A DNA stretch of 64,000 bases from Ancylobacter mangrovi (GTDB lineage: Bacteria; Pseudomonadota; Alphaproteobacteria; Rhizobiales; Xanthobacteraceae), in the NCBI RefSeq assembly GCF_024752355.1, contig NZ_JANTHZ010000003.1:270047-334046 (forward strand), written 5' to 3'. The notes under the pieces are model-generated. The model saw nothing but the letters and a program-made list of their open reading frames with translations, was not told the origin of the DNA and did no database searches. Positions 15,886-24,283 of the stretch are shown here, piece after piece. The translations under genes were made by a program, and so were the position numbers. The stretch's first letter is position 1. Each line of letters begins with the position of its first letter.

Positions 15886-17073
15886 ATGCCCTTCCAGTCC
15901 ATCCGCGATCCGGCGCAGGCGCGCCTGCTGCTGCTCACCTTCATTCTCTTCCTTTCCTATCTGTGCGTCGGCATGGCGCTTCCCGTCGTGCCGGTGTTCG
16001 TCACCCGCCAGCTCGGCCTCGACAATGTCTGGGCCGGGCTCGGCGTGGGCATCGCCTTCCTCGCCACCATCCTCACGCGCGGCTATGCCGGCGAGCTCGC
16101 CGACCGGCGCGGGGCGAGGCTAGCGGCGGCGCGCGGGCTCGGCTTCTACGTGGCGGGTGCGCTGACCTCGCTCGGTGCGGGGCTGCTGACCCCGGCGCCG
16201 TGGACGGCGTTCGCGATCCTGCTCGCCGGCCGGCTGCTGCTCGGGCTGGGCGAGAGCCTGGTCGCGGTCGGCGTGATCGCCTGGGGCATCGGGCTCGTCG
16301 GCCCGGCGCGCTCGGGCCGGGTGCTGGCGCTGATCGGCGCGGCGATCTACGGCGCGCTGGCGCTCGGCGGGCCGGTCGGCCTCGTGCTGCTCGACCGGTT
16401 CGGCTTTTCAGGGGCGATGGCCGCGAGCGCGGTGCTGCCCTGCCTCGGCCTCGCCGCGATCGCGCGGCTGCCCGGCGTCGCCACGGTGCCGGCGGGGGCG
16501 CGCCCGTCCTTCTGGAGCGTGGTCGGCCGGATCTGGCCGCACGGGGCGATCGTGTGCCTGCAGGGCATCGGCTTCGCCGCCATCGGGTCGTTCTTCACGC
16601 TCTATTTCCTCGACCGCGGCTGGAGCTATGCCGGGCTCGGGCTCACCGCCTTCGGCGCCGGCTTCGTGCTGGTGCGCCTGCTGCTCGGCCACCTGCCGGA
16701 CCGCATCGGCGGCCTGCCCGTGGCGACCGGCTCGCTGGCGGTGGAGGCGCTCGGCCAGGCGTTGATCTGGAGCGCGCCGGGCCCGCTCACCGCCCTCGCC
16801 GGAGCGTTCCTGACCGGGCTCGGCTGCTCGATGATCTTTCCTTCCATGGGGCGGGAGGTGGTGCGGCTCGTCGCGCCGCATCTGCGCGGCACGGCGCTCG
16901 GCGGGTTCTCCGCCTTCCAGGACCTCGCCTACGGGCTGACCGGGCCGCTGGCCGGGCTGCTCGCGGACCACGCCGGCTATGGCCGCGTGTTCCTGATCGG
17001 CGCCGGCGCGGCGGCGGCCGGCCTGGTGATCGCGCTGGCGCTGCGGCGGGCGCGGTCGATGGCGTTCGAGTGA
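15886..17073 (+). CDS. MFS transporter, YfcJ/YhhS-like
   Basis: This is a twelve-helix major facilitator protein of 395 residues. The N-terminal half carries VGMALPVVPVFVTRQLG, the inter-helix motif A variant GYAGELADRRGAR, and motif-B-like RLLLGLGESLVAVG, as in the YfcJ/YhhS drug or sugar exporter group. The substrate is unknown. ATG at 15886 is preferred to an in-frame TTG at 15847 because the latter lies inside the T-run of the terminator. The gene stands alone on the plus strand and converges on a LysR gene. Confidence 0.88.
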   Translation: MPFQSIRDPAQARLLLLTFILFLSYLCVGMALPVVPVFVTRQLGLDNVWAGLGVGIAFLATILTRGYAGELADRRGARLAAARGLGFYVAGALTSLGAGLLTPAPWTAFAILLAGRLLLGLGESLVAVGVIAWGIGLVGPARSGRVLALIGAAIYGALALGGPVGLVLLDRFGFSGAMAASAVLPCLGLAAIARLPGVATVPAGARPSFWSVVGRIWPHGAIVCLQGIGFAAIGSFFTLYFLDRGWSYAGLGLTAFGAGFVLVRLLLGHLPDRIGGLPVATGSLAVEALGQALIWSAPGPLTALAGAFLTGLGCSMIFPSMGREVVRLVAPHLRGTALGGFSAFQDLAYGLTGPLAGLLADHAGYGRVFLIGAGAAAAGLVIALALRRARSMAFE

Positions 17074-17092
17074 GCGGGCCGAGTGCCCGCGT

Positions 17093-17989
17093 TCAGCGCA
17101 GGCGCTCGGCCAGGAAGTCGACGAACACCCGTACCCGCGCCGGCATGTTGGCGCCGCCGACGAAGACGGCGTGGATCGGCTCGACGTCGCCCGGGTTGAA
17201 CGCCTCGAGCAGGGGCACGAGCCGGCCGGCGGCGAGATCGTCGACCACGCCGAAATTGCCGACACGGGTGATGCCGACGCCGTCGAGCGCGAGCTGGCCC
17301 AGTGTCTCGCCATTATTGGCCTCGATGTTACCGGTCACGGTGAGCGCGTAGTCGCGCCCCTCGCGCCGGAACGGCCAGACCGGCTCGGCGCGGCGGAAGT
17401 TGAAGTTCAGGCAGTTGTGCCCGTGCAGGTCCTCGGGCACGCGCGGCGTGCCGTGCCGCGCCAGATAGGCGGGCGAGGCGACGATGCTGCGGCCGGTCTC
17501 GCCGATCCGGCGCGCGGTCAGCGCGCTGTCGGCCAGCGGGCCGAAGCGGATCGCCACGTCCGCCTGCCCGCCCGCCACGTCCACCACCGTGTCGGTCAGG
17601 CTGATGTCGACCAGTATGTGCGGGTAGCGCCGGGCGAAGTCGCCCAGCAGCGGCACCACGCACAGGCGCCCATGCGAGAACGCGGCGCTGACCCGCAGCC
17701 GCCCGCGCGGCGCGCCCTGGTCGGCGATCACGCGCTCGGCCTCGTCGAGATCGGCGAGGATGCGCCGCGCCGCGCCGAGATAGCCGAGCCCTTCCGCCGT
17801 CAGCGTCAGCGCCCGGGTGGAGCGGATCAGCAGCCGCACGCCGAGCCGCGCCTCGATGCGGTCGATGGTGCGGCTGATCGCCGAGGGGGTGAGTTGCAGC
17901 GCCCGGCCGGCGGCCGAGAAGCTGCCCGTGCGCGCCACCGCCGAGAACACTTCCAGCTCGCGCGCGCGATCCGCGCCTTCCATTCGCAT
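17093..17989 (-). CDS. LysR-family transcriptional regulator
   Basis: This is a DNA-binding regulator of 298 residues. The N-terminal winged helix-turn-helix (LEVFSAVARTGSFSAAGRAL..SAISRTIDRIEARLGVRLL, about residues 10-55) is followed by a periplasmic-binding-like effector domain with ADVAIRFGPLADS and GVGITRVGNFGV. It belongs to the CrgA/AaeR-like subgroup. It is divergent from the aldo/keto reductase gene across 114 bp, the classic LysR arrangement, so that gene and itself are the expected targets. The ligand is unknown. A second in-frame ATG at 17983 is an alternative start. Confidence 0.93.
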   Translation of the reverse strand: MRMEGADRARELEVFSAVARTGSFSAAGRALQLTPSAISRTIDRIEARLGVRLLIRSTRALTLTAEGLGYLGAARRILADLDEAERVIADQGAPRGRLRVSAAFSHGRLCVVPLLGDFARRYPHILVDISLTDTVVDVAGGQADVAIRFGPLADSALTARRIGETGRSIVASPAYLARHGTPRVPEDLHGHNCLNFNFRRAEPVWPFRREGRDYALTVTGNIEANNGETLGQLALDGVGITRVGNFGVVDDLAAGRLVPLLEAFNPGDVEPIHAVFVGGANMPARVRVFVDFLAERLR

Positions 17990-18103
17990 CTTTGCGTCCA
18001 GATCAAAAATGTTTGGCCTCGGCCACGTCTACTGCGCCGCGGAGGCGTCGTCCATCTTTGCCGAAACGTCATCATCGACATCATCTCACTTCTGGAGGCG
18101 AGC

Positions 18104-19138
18104 TTGGAATATCGTCAGTTGGGTTCCTCCGGCCTGCGCGTTCCCGTCCTCAGCTTCGGCGCCGGGACCTTCGGCGGCAGCGGGCCGCTGTTCAGCGCCT
18201 GGGGCCGCACCGACGCCGCCGAGGCGCGGCGGCTGGTGGACATCTGCCTCGAGGCCGGCGTCAACCTGTTCGACACCGCCGACGTCTATTCGGACGGGGC
18301 GTCGGAGCAGGTACTGGGCGAGGCCATCAAGGGGCGCCGCGACGCGGTGCTGATCTCCACCAAGACCGGCCTGCCGGCCGGCGACGGTCCCCATGACTGG
18401 GGCGTCTCGCGCAGCCGGCTGATCCGTCAGGTCGAGGCGGCGCTGCGCCGGCTCGGCACCGACCATATCGACCTGCTGCAGCTTCACGCACTCGACGCCT
18501 CGACCCCGGTCGAGGAGGTGCTCGGCACGCTCGACACCCTCGTCGCCGCGGGCAAGGTCCGCTACACCGGCGTGTCCAACTATCCCGGCTGGCAGCTCAT
18601 GAAGGCGCTCGCCGCCGCCGACCGCGACGCGCGCCCGCGCTATGTCGCGCACCAGGTCTATTACTCGCTGATCGGGCGCGCCTACGAGGCCGACCTGATG
18701 CCGCTCGGCGCCGACCAGGGCGTCGGCGCGCTGGTGTGGAGCCCGCTCGGCTGGGGCCGGCTGACCGGAAAGATCCGGCGCGGCGCGCCGATCCCCGAGG
18801 GCAGCCGCCTGCACGAGACCGCGATCTTCGCCCCGCCGGTCGAGGACGAGCATCTCTACCGCGTCGTCGACGCGCTGGAGGCGGTGGCGGGCGAGACCGG
18901 CCGGAGCGTGCCGCAGATCGCCATCAACTGGCTGCTGCAGCGCCCGACCGTCGCCTCGGTCATCATCGGCGCCCGCAATGAGGAGCAGCTTCGCCAGAAT
19001 CTCGGCGCCGTCGGCTGGTCGCTGACGCCCGAGCAGATGGCGCTGCTCAATGGTGCGAGCGACGTGCTGCCGCCCTATCCGCACACGCCCTACCGCCAGC
19101 AGGAAGGCTTCGCCCGCCTCAACCCGCCGCTGGTCTGA
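18104..19138 (+). CDS. Aldo/keto reductase
   Basis: This NADPH-dependent oxidoreductase of the AKR superfamily (YajO/Tas/IolS-like) has 344 residues. Residues expected from the family are all present: NLFDTADVYSDGASE (catalytic D and Y), ISTKTGL (catalytic K), DHIDLLQLHALD (catalytic H), and the C-terminal cofactor segment SVIIGARNEEQLRQNL. No ATG fits. A TTG at 18104 has an ideal GGAGG (18094-18098) five bases upstream and begins the protein exactly at the conserved EYRQLGSSGLRV strand, so TTG is taken as the start. It is probably controlled by the divergent LysR protein. Confidence 0.92.
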   Translation: MEYRQLGSSGLRVPVLSFGAGTFGGSGPLFSAWGRTDAAEARRLVDICLEAGVNLFDTADVYSDGASEQVLGEAIKGRRDAVLISTKTGLPAGDGPHDWGVSRSRLIRQVEAALRRLGTDHIDLLQLHALDASTPVEEVLGTLDTLVAAGKVRYTGVSNYPGWQLMKALAAADRDARPRYVAHQVYYSLIGRAYEADLMPLGADQGVGALVWSPLGWGRLTGKIRRGAPIPEGSRLHETAIFAPPVEDEHLYRVVDALEAVAGETGRSVPQIAINWLLQRPTVASVIIGARNEEQLRQNLGAVGWSLTPEQMALLNGASDVLPPYPHTPYRQQEGFARLNPPLV

Positions 19139-19180
19139 CCGCAGGCTCCTGCTGCGCCCGTCTCCTCGAAGGCTTCGTTC

Positions 19181-20353
19181 ATGAAACTCAATCCTCCCCT
19201 TCTCGCGCTGTCCGCCGGCGCCTTCGGCATCGGCGTCACCGAGTTCGCGCCGATGGGCCTGTTGCCGGTCATCGCCGGCGATCTCGGCGTGTCGATCCCG
19301 ACCGCCGGGCTGCTCATCAGCGCCTATGCCCTCGGCGTCATGCTGGGGGCGCCGCTGATGACGCTCACCACCGGCCGGGTTCCGCGCCGGACGCTGCTGA
19401 TCGGCCTGATGGCGATCTTCACCCTCGGCAATCTGATGGCGGCGCTGTCGGACAGCTACGGCATGCTGCTGGCGGCGCGGCTCATCACCTCGCTGAACCA
19501 CGGCGCCTTCTTCGGCGTCGGCTCGATCGTCGCCGCCGGCCTGGTGCCGGAGAACCGGCGCGCCGGCGCGGTCGCGGCGATGTTCATGGGGCTCACCATC
19601 GCCAATGTGGTCGGCGTGCCGCTGGCGACCTGGGTCGGCGACCTGATCGGCTGGCGCGCGGCCTTCTGGGGCATTGCCGGGCTCGGCGTCCTCGCCATGG
19701 CCTCGCTGCGCCTGACGCTGCCCTATGTGCCGGCCGAGGCGGGCGGGGACATGGTGTCCGAGCTCAGGGTGCTGGGGCGCGGGCCGGTGCTGCTGGCGCT
19801 CGCGCTCACCGTGCTGAGCGCCACCGCCATGTTCACCGTGTTCACCTATATCGCGCCGATCCTGCAGCAGGAGACCCATGCATCGATCTCCTTCGTCACG
19901 GCGATGCTGGTGACCTATGGCGTCGGGCTGACGGTCGGCAACTGGCTCGGCGGGCGCTTCGCCGACCGCTCGGTCGACCGCACGCTGATCGTCACGCTGA
20001 CCTCGCTCGCCGCGCTGCTGGTGGCGTTCGCGCTGGCGATGCCGTTCGCCGGGCCGAGCGCGGTGCTGATCTTCCTGTGGGGGGTGGCGAGCTTCGCGCT
20101 GGTGCCGCCGCTGCAGGTGCGGGTGATGACGGCCGCTTCGGCGGCGCCGAACCTCGCCTCCTCGATGAATATCGGCGCCTTCAACCTCGGCAATGCCGCT
20201 GGCGCGGCGCTGGGCGGGGCGGTGATCGGCGGCGGGCTGGGCTATCCGGCGGTCGCGCTTGCCGGCGCGGTGGCGGCCGCCTCCGGCCTCGTGCTGGTGC
20301 TGGCCATGACGCAGCGCCAGGGCCGGCGCGTCGCCGCCTGCCCCGCGCGCTGA
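19181..20353 (+). CDS. MFS transporter, AraJ/YdhP-like (DHA1)
   Basis: This twelve-helix exporter of 390 residues belongs to the drug:H+ antiporter-1 family. GIGVTEFAPMGLLPVIAGDLGV in helix 1 and ARLITSLNHGAFFGVGSIVA are hallmarks of the AraJ/YdhP/NepI subgroup. The substrate could be sugars, nucleosides or small toxic compounds. It follows the aldo/keto reductase by 42 bp on the same strand and could form an operon with it, pairing reduction and efflux of a reactive carbonyl compound. That link is inference. Confidence 0.9.
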   Translation: MKLNPPLLALSAGAFGIGVTEFAPMGLLPVIAGDLGVSIPTAGLLISAYALGVMLGAPLMTLTTGRVPRRTLLIGLMAIFTLGNLMAALSDSYGMLLAARLITSLNHGAFFGVGSIVAAGLVPENRRAGAVAAMFMGLTIANVVGVPLATWVGDLIGWRAAFWGIAGLGVLAMASLRLTLPYVPAEAGGDMVSELRVLGRGPVLLALALTVLSATAMFTVFTYIAPILQQETHASISFVTAMLVTYGVGLTVGNWLGGRFADRSVDRTLIVTLTSLAALLVAFALAMPFAGPSAVLIFLWGVASFALVPPLQVRVMTAASAAPNLASSMNIGAFNLGNAAGAALGGAVIGGGLGYPAVALAGAVAAASGLVLVLAMTQRQGRRVAACPAR

Positions 20354-20372
20354 GCGGAAACGCGGGCCCCAT

Positions 20373-20395
20373 CCCGGCGCGCAGTTCGCGCCGGG
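20373..20395. terminator. Hairpin between convergent genes
   Basis: CCCGGCGCG-CAGTT-CGCGCCGGG is a perfect 9-bp stem between the MFS stop (20353) and the SRPBCC stop (20407). No T-run follows on either strand. It is probably a bidirectional terminator-like structure. Confidence 0.5.
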
Positions 20396-20406
20396 AGACC
20401 GGGCTC

Positions 20407-20847
20407 CTAGCGGATGTCCGGCTCGACCAGGCTGGCGAGGTTGCGCAGCGAATCCTGCCAGCCGAGATAGCACGCCTCGGGCGGGATGGCGTCCGGGATG
20501 CCGGCCTGCTCGATCTCGATCTCGGTGCCGACCGAGACCTTCTTCAGCGTGACGCTGACCCGCATCTCGCCGGGCAGGTTCGGGTCGTCGAAGCGGTCCG
20601 TGTAGCGCAGGCGCTCGCCCGGCACGAGCTCGTCATAAGTACCGCCGAAGGCGTGGCTGTCGCCGGTGGTGAAGTTGCGGAACGACATGCGGAAGCTGCC
20701 GCCGACCTTGGGCTCGAAATGGTGCACGGTGCAGGCGAAGCCGGCGGGCGGAAGCCATTTCGCCAGCGCATCCGGCTCGAGGAACGCACGGTAGACCTTA
20801 TCCGGGCTGGTGGCCAGGACGCGATGCAGATGGATCGTGCTGGGCAT
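20407..20847 (-). CDS. SRPBCC/AHSA1-domain protein
   Basis: This small START-like protein has 146 residues. The AHSA1 (Aha1 C-terminal-like) features are ATSPDKVYRAFLEPDALAKWLPP, the central GGSFRMSFRN strand and the C-terminal GWQDSLRNLASLVE. These proteins form a hydrophobic cavity and are often encoded beside an ArsR regulator, but none is found here. The precise function is unknown. The gene stands alone, convergent with the MFS gene. Confidence 0.88.
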   Translation of the reverse strand: MPSTIHLHRVLATSPDKVYRAFLEPDALAKWLPPAGFACTVHHFEPKVGGSFRMSFRNFTTGDSHAFGGTYDELVPGERLRYTDRFDDPNLPGEMRVSVTLKKVSVGTEIEIEQAGIPDAIPPEACYLGWQDSLRNLASLVEPDIR

Positions 20848-21165
20848 TCCCGCTCCTCCTCACGACGTGGTGGCGCGGCTTCCCGGGCGCCCCGGGGCCG
20901 GCGCGGCGCAGAATGAGCGCCGCAGGTGTAAAACGCCACTCCCCAGCGTCACGTCCCGCGCGCGCCGCCGACCGGGAATCGGCCCGCGCGACGCCTCGAT
21001 CCAGCGTGGCGAGCGGGCGCCGACGAGAGGGGCTGCACATTTATCGGGCCGCGGGTTCCGTTGCGTCGTCTCCGCCTCGAGGCGCGCCGGGCGCATGAAA
21101 ACGCTTGGATTCCGCGCCCTTTTCGGCGAATGCGGAGGATCGGCCGGGTCCAGCGGAGCAAGCGC
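20848..21165. other. Intergenic region without a recognisable gene
   Basis: These 318 bp separate the SRPBCC and MarR genes, which diverge, so promoters for both must lie here. Short open frames exist but none has a recognisable protein, Shine-Dalgarno or conserved motif. No clear palindrome resembling the two sites in front of ubiD was seen here. Confidence 0.5.
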
Positions 21166-21642
21166 GTGTCGGATGATGTGAAGATCGAGGGCGAGAGCCT
21201 GTTCCGGCGTCCCGGCTTCCTGGTGCGCCGGCTCCACCAGATCTATGTCGCGATCTACCTGAAGGAGTGCGAGCGCTTCGGCACCACGCCGGTGCAGACC
21301 AGCGTCATGCAGGTGCTGCGGATGAAGCCCGGCCTCGACCAGGCGGCGCTTGCCGCCGAGATCGGCATGGACCGCACCACCACCTCCAACGTGCTGACGC
21401 GGCTGGAGAAGCGGGGCGTGGTCCGGCGCGAGGAATCGCCCAAGGACCGGCGCCTGCGGCTCGCCTTCCTGACGCCGGAGGGCGCCGCCATGCTGGCCGA
21501 GATGCAGACCGCGCTCGATGCCGCGCATACGCGGCTGATCGCCCCGCTTCCGGCCGCCGAGCGGGCGCAGTTCATCCGCCACCTGTCGCTGCTGGTGGAG
21601 TCGAATAACGGCATGGGACGGACGGTCCTGCGCAATCTCTAG
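21166..21642 (+). CDS. MarR-family transcriptional regulator
   Basis: This dimeric winged-helix regulator has 158 residues. The DNA-binding core reads QTSVMQVLRMKPGLDQAALAAEIGMDRTTTSNVL with the wing RREESPKDRRLRLAFLT, the D.R....T signature of MarR. The frame is open further upstream, but GTG at 21166 has a GGAG seven bases away and gives the usual MarR length. It lies directly upstream of the ubiD cluster on the same strand. Two palindromes between it and ubiD are its likely operators. MarR proteins of this context usually sense aromatic acids and derepress catabolic genes. Confidence 0.92.
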   Translation: MSDDVKIEGESLFRRPGFLVRRLHQIYVAIYLKECERFGTTPVQTSVMQVLRMKPGLDQAALAAEIGMDRTTTSNVLTRLEKRGVVRREESPKDRRLRLAFLTPEGAAMLAEMQTALDAAHTRLIAPLPAAERAQFIRHLSLLVESNNGMGRTVLRNL

Positions 21643-21683
21643 GCGCCTTCTGCCGAATGTTTGGCATTGAAAGCACCTGAGTC

Positions 21684-21697
21684 GTCAGCAAACTGAT
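21684..21697 (+). promoter_or_regulatory. Degenerate palindrome, candidate MarR operator 1
   Basis: GTCAGCAAACTGAT matches the perfect site downstream (GTCAGTATACTGAC) at both half-sites except the last base, with a different 4-base centre. It lies 42 bp after the MarR stop. The two centres are 76 bp apart, close to seven helical turns, which would suit cooperative or looping repression. Confidence 0.5.
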
Positions 21698-21758
21698 GAT
21701 CTCTGACGGCCGGCCCGGCGCTCCGGATCAAGGTGGCGCGCATGGATGGCGGCAAGAA

Positions 21759-21774
21759 CGTCAGTATACTGACG
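21759..21774 (+). promoter_or_regulatory. Perfect 16-bp palindrome, candidate MarR operator 2
   Basis: CGTCAGTATACTGACG is perfectly self-complementary and ends 20 bp before the ubiD start. Length and symmetry fit a MarR dimer site, and the neighbouring regulator is MarR-type. Position this close to the coding start predicts repression by blocking RNA polymerase. Confidence 0.65.
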
Positions 21775-21794
21775 AGTTGACGAGGTGCTTGAGC

Positions 21795-23192
21795 GTGACC
21801 GACCGGGTGGATGATCAGAGCCTTCGCGGCTTCCTCGCGATGGTGCAGGAGCGCTTCCCCGAGGAATTCCTGCGGGTGAGCGAGCGGGTGGATTCGCGCC
21901 TCGTGCCGACGGCGATGGTGCTGGAGCTCGACCGCGCCGGGCAGAGCCCGGTGGTGATGTTCGACCGGCTGGGCGATTTCGACATGCCCTGCGTCACCAA
22001 TGTCGCCGCCAACCGCCGGCTGCTGGCCGCCTGCCTCGGCGTCGAGCCCTCGGCGCTGCCGACCGCCTTCCGCGACCGCAGCCAGAACCCGATCCCCTGC
22101 GAGGTGGTGGAGCGGGCCGCGTGGGACGAGGTGGTGCTGGAGGGCGACGCGCTCGACCTGACGAAGCTGCCCATCCCCTACCAGTTCACGGTCGACGCGG
22201 CGCCCTACATCACCGCCGGCCAGGTCACGGCGCGCGACCCGCTCACCGGCGTCGACACGACCGGGTTCCACCGCCTGATGCTGAAGGACAAGAACCGGCT
22301 CGGCGTCTCGCTGCATTCGCGCCGGCGCATGTACGAGTATCACCGCCGGGCCGAGGAGCGCGGTGAATCGCTGCCCGCCGCCATCACCATCGGCGTGCAC
22401 CCGCTCCACTATATGGGCTCGATGACCTACGCCTACGGCGCGGACGTGCGCAAATACGAGATCATCGGCGCGCTGTTCGGCGAGCCCTACCGGCTCGCCC
22501 GCTGCGGGGTCGGCGATCTCGAGGCGCCGGCCGGGGCGGAGATGGTGATCGAGGGCGAGATCCTCGCCGGCGTGCACGAGCCGGAAGGGCCGTTCGGCGA
22601 GTTCACCGGCTACGCCTCGTACCGCAGCACGCAGAACGTGTTCGTCGCCCACCGCCTGCGCATGCGCCGCGACGCCTTCTTCCACAGCGTCACCTCCGGC
22701 ATGTCGAAGGACCACATCCTCATCTCCTGCGTCACCCGCGAGGGCGAGATCCTCAACGCGCTGCGCCGCAACCTGCCGAACGTGACCGGGGTGCACGTGC
22801 CGCACTCGACCTGCGGCGCGTTCCTCGCGGTGATCGCGATGAAGAAGACCGCCGAGGGCGAGCCGCAGATGGCGGCCATGGCGGCGCTCGCCACCGAGCT
22901 CTACACAAAATACGTGATCGTGGTGGACGACGACGTCGACATCTTCGACCTCAACGACGTGTTCTGGGCCATCGCCACCCGCGTCCACGCGGAGAAGGAC
23001 ATCTTCTTCGTGCCCGGCGCCAAGGGCGCGATCATCGACCCGAGTTCCGACCCGAAGGACTTCACCCTCACCAAGATGGGCATCGACGCCACCCGTCCCT
23101 CCGGGCGGGAATTCGCCGAGCGCCTGGTCGTTCCGGACGAGGCGCGCGAGCGCGCCCGTTCGATCCTCCGCGGAGCGGGAATCACCCTCTGA
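21795..23192 (+). CDS. UbiD-family decarboxylase (prenylated-FMN dependent)
   Basis: This non-oxidative (de)carboxylase of the UbiD family has 465 residues. UbiD features are the N-terminal RGFLAMVQ..FPEEFLRVSERVD, the central TGFHRLMLKDKNRLGVSLHSRR, PFGEFTGYASYRSTQNV with the conserved glutamate region, and YVIVVDDDVDIFDLNDVFWA near the C-terminus. The prFMN cofactor is made by UbiX, encoded at the end of the same cluster. Substrate classes are aromatic, heteroaromatic or alpha,beta-unsaturated acids; housekeeping ubiquinone synthesis is unlikely in this catabolic setting. GTG at 21795 with an upstream GAGG was chosen; a TTG two codons earlier is possible. Confidence 0.92.
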   Translation: MTDRVDDQSLRGFLAMVQERFPEEFLRVSERVDSRLVPTAMVLELDRAGQSPVVMFDRLGDFDMPCVTNVAANRRLLAACLGVEPSALPTAFRDRSQNPIPCEVVERAAWDEVVLEGDALDLTKLPIPYQFTVDAAPYITAGQVTARDPLTGVDTTGFHRLMLKDKNRLGVSLHSRRRMYEYHRRAEERGESLPAAITIGVHPLHYMGSMTYAYGADVRKYEIIGALFGEPYRLARCGVGDLEAPAGAEMVIEGEILAGVHEPEGPFGEFTGYASYRSTQNVFVAHRLRMRRDAFFHSVTSGMSKDHILISCVTREGEILNALRRNLPNVTGVHVPHSTCGAFLAVIAMKKTAEGEPQMAAMAALATELYTKYVIVVDDDVDIFDLNDVFWAIATRVHAEKDIFFVPGAKGAIIDPSSDPKDFTLTKMGIDATRPSGREFAERLVVPDEARERARSILRGAGITL

Positions 23193-23244
23193 CCCCGCAT
23201 CGCCTCGCGCAACTGGCCAGTTCCGGCCGCCACAGGAGAAGACG

Positions 23245-24240
23245 ATGAACAGACTGAGCGTTTTCTGCATGAGCCTGGCATTCGCGGCCACGACGGCCCT
23301 CAGCGCCGCGGTCGCGGACGAGCCCGTGAAGCTGCGCTTCGGCACGGTGGGCGTCGGCTCGGCCTGGTACAATTACGGCGCCGGCATCGCGGACCTCGTC
23401 GGTCCCAAGCTGCCCAAGGGCTCCACCATCGACGTGCTGCCGATCGCCGGCGGCGTGGGCAACATCAAGCTGATCCAGAACGGTGAGGCCGAGCTCGGCA
23501 TCAGCTTCGCGGTCACCTCGGCGGAGGCCTGCGGCGGCTTCGGCACCTTCCCCGAGAAGCAGGACAAGGTGATGGGCCTGATCGGCGGGCTCGACACCTA
23601 TTACTTCGGCACCTTCGTCACCAAGTCGTCCGGCGTCACCTCGTGGCAGGACATCGTCGACGGCAAGAACAAGTTCCACCTGCTGACCACCAAGGCCGGC
23701 GGCACCGGCGAGCAGGCGGTGCGCCAGGTGCTCTCGCTGATGGGCTCCAGCAAGGACGACGTCGCGGCCAAGGGCGGCATGATCGAGCCCTCCACGCGCT
23801 CGGGCACCGCCGAGATCATCAAGGACGGGCAGGCCGACGGCTGGGCCCATGTGGTGACCAAGGGCCACCCCGCCGCCACCCAGATCACCACCGTCAATGA
23901 CATGATCATGATCCCGCTGCCGGACGACGTGATCAAGGGCATGGTGGAGAAGTACGGCTGGTCGGCCGTGACCGTGCCGCCGAACACCTTCAAGGGCCAG
24001 ACCGAGCCGGTGAAGACGGTGCGCGCGGCCTCCAACATCCTGATCGCCAAGAGCGTGCCGGACGACGTCGCCTACACCTTCGCCAAAATGCTGGTGGAGA
24101 ACGCCGCCGCGCTGCCGAAGATCCACGCCGCGCTGTCCGACTTCGATCCCAAGATGGCCGCCGACCCGGCGCTGAACGGCAATTGCCCGATCCATCCCGG
24201 CGCGGCCAAGTACTACCGCGAAGCCGGCCTGATGAAGTAG
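23245..24240 (+). CDS. TAXI-family TRAP transporter substrate-binding protein
   Basis: This periplasmic solute receptor of the TAXI (TRAP-associated extracytoplasmic immunogenic) family has 331 residues. A Sec signal peptide occupies about residues 1-24 (LSVFCMSLAFAATTALSAAVA). The mature domain begins with the TAXI-type VKLRFGTVGVGSAWYNYG and continues with LIQNGEAELGISFAVTSAEA. An AGGAGA Shine-Dalgarno precedes the ATG. With the fused permease downstream it forms an Na+- or H+-driven importer. The ligand is presumably the acid or amide handled by the flanking UbiD and amidohydrolase. Confidence 0.92.
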   Translation: MNRLSVFCMSLAFAATTALSAAVADEPVKLRFGTVGVGSAWYNYGAGIADLVGPKLPKGSTIDVLPIAGGVGNIKLIQNGEAELGISFAVTSAEACGGFGTFPEKQDKVMGLIGGLDTYYFGTFVTKSSGVTSWQDIVDGKNKFHLLTTKAGGTGEQAVRQVLSLMGSSKDDVAAKGGMIEPSTRSGTAEIIKDGQADGWAHVVTKGHPAATQITTVNDMIMIPLPDDVIKGMVEKYGWSAVTVPPNTFKGQTEPVKTVRAASNILIAKSVPDDVAYTFAKMLVENAAALPKIHAALSDFDPKMAADPALNGNCPIHPGAAKYYREAGLMK

Positions 24241-24283
24241 GCGCGCCAGGCGCCGGAATGAAGCTCAGCGGAGGCCAGTAGCC

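Noticed and set aside
21061..21165. N-terminal extension of the MarR protein
   Set aside because: The extra 35 residues are Arg-rich and unlike MarR; GTG 21166 has a well-placed GGAG.
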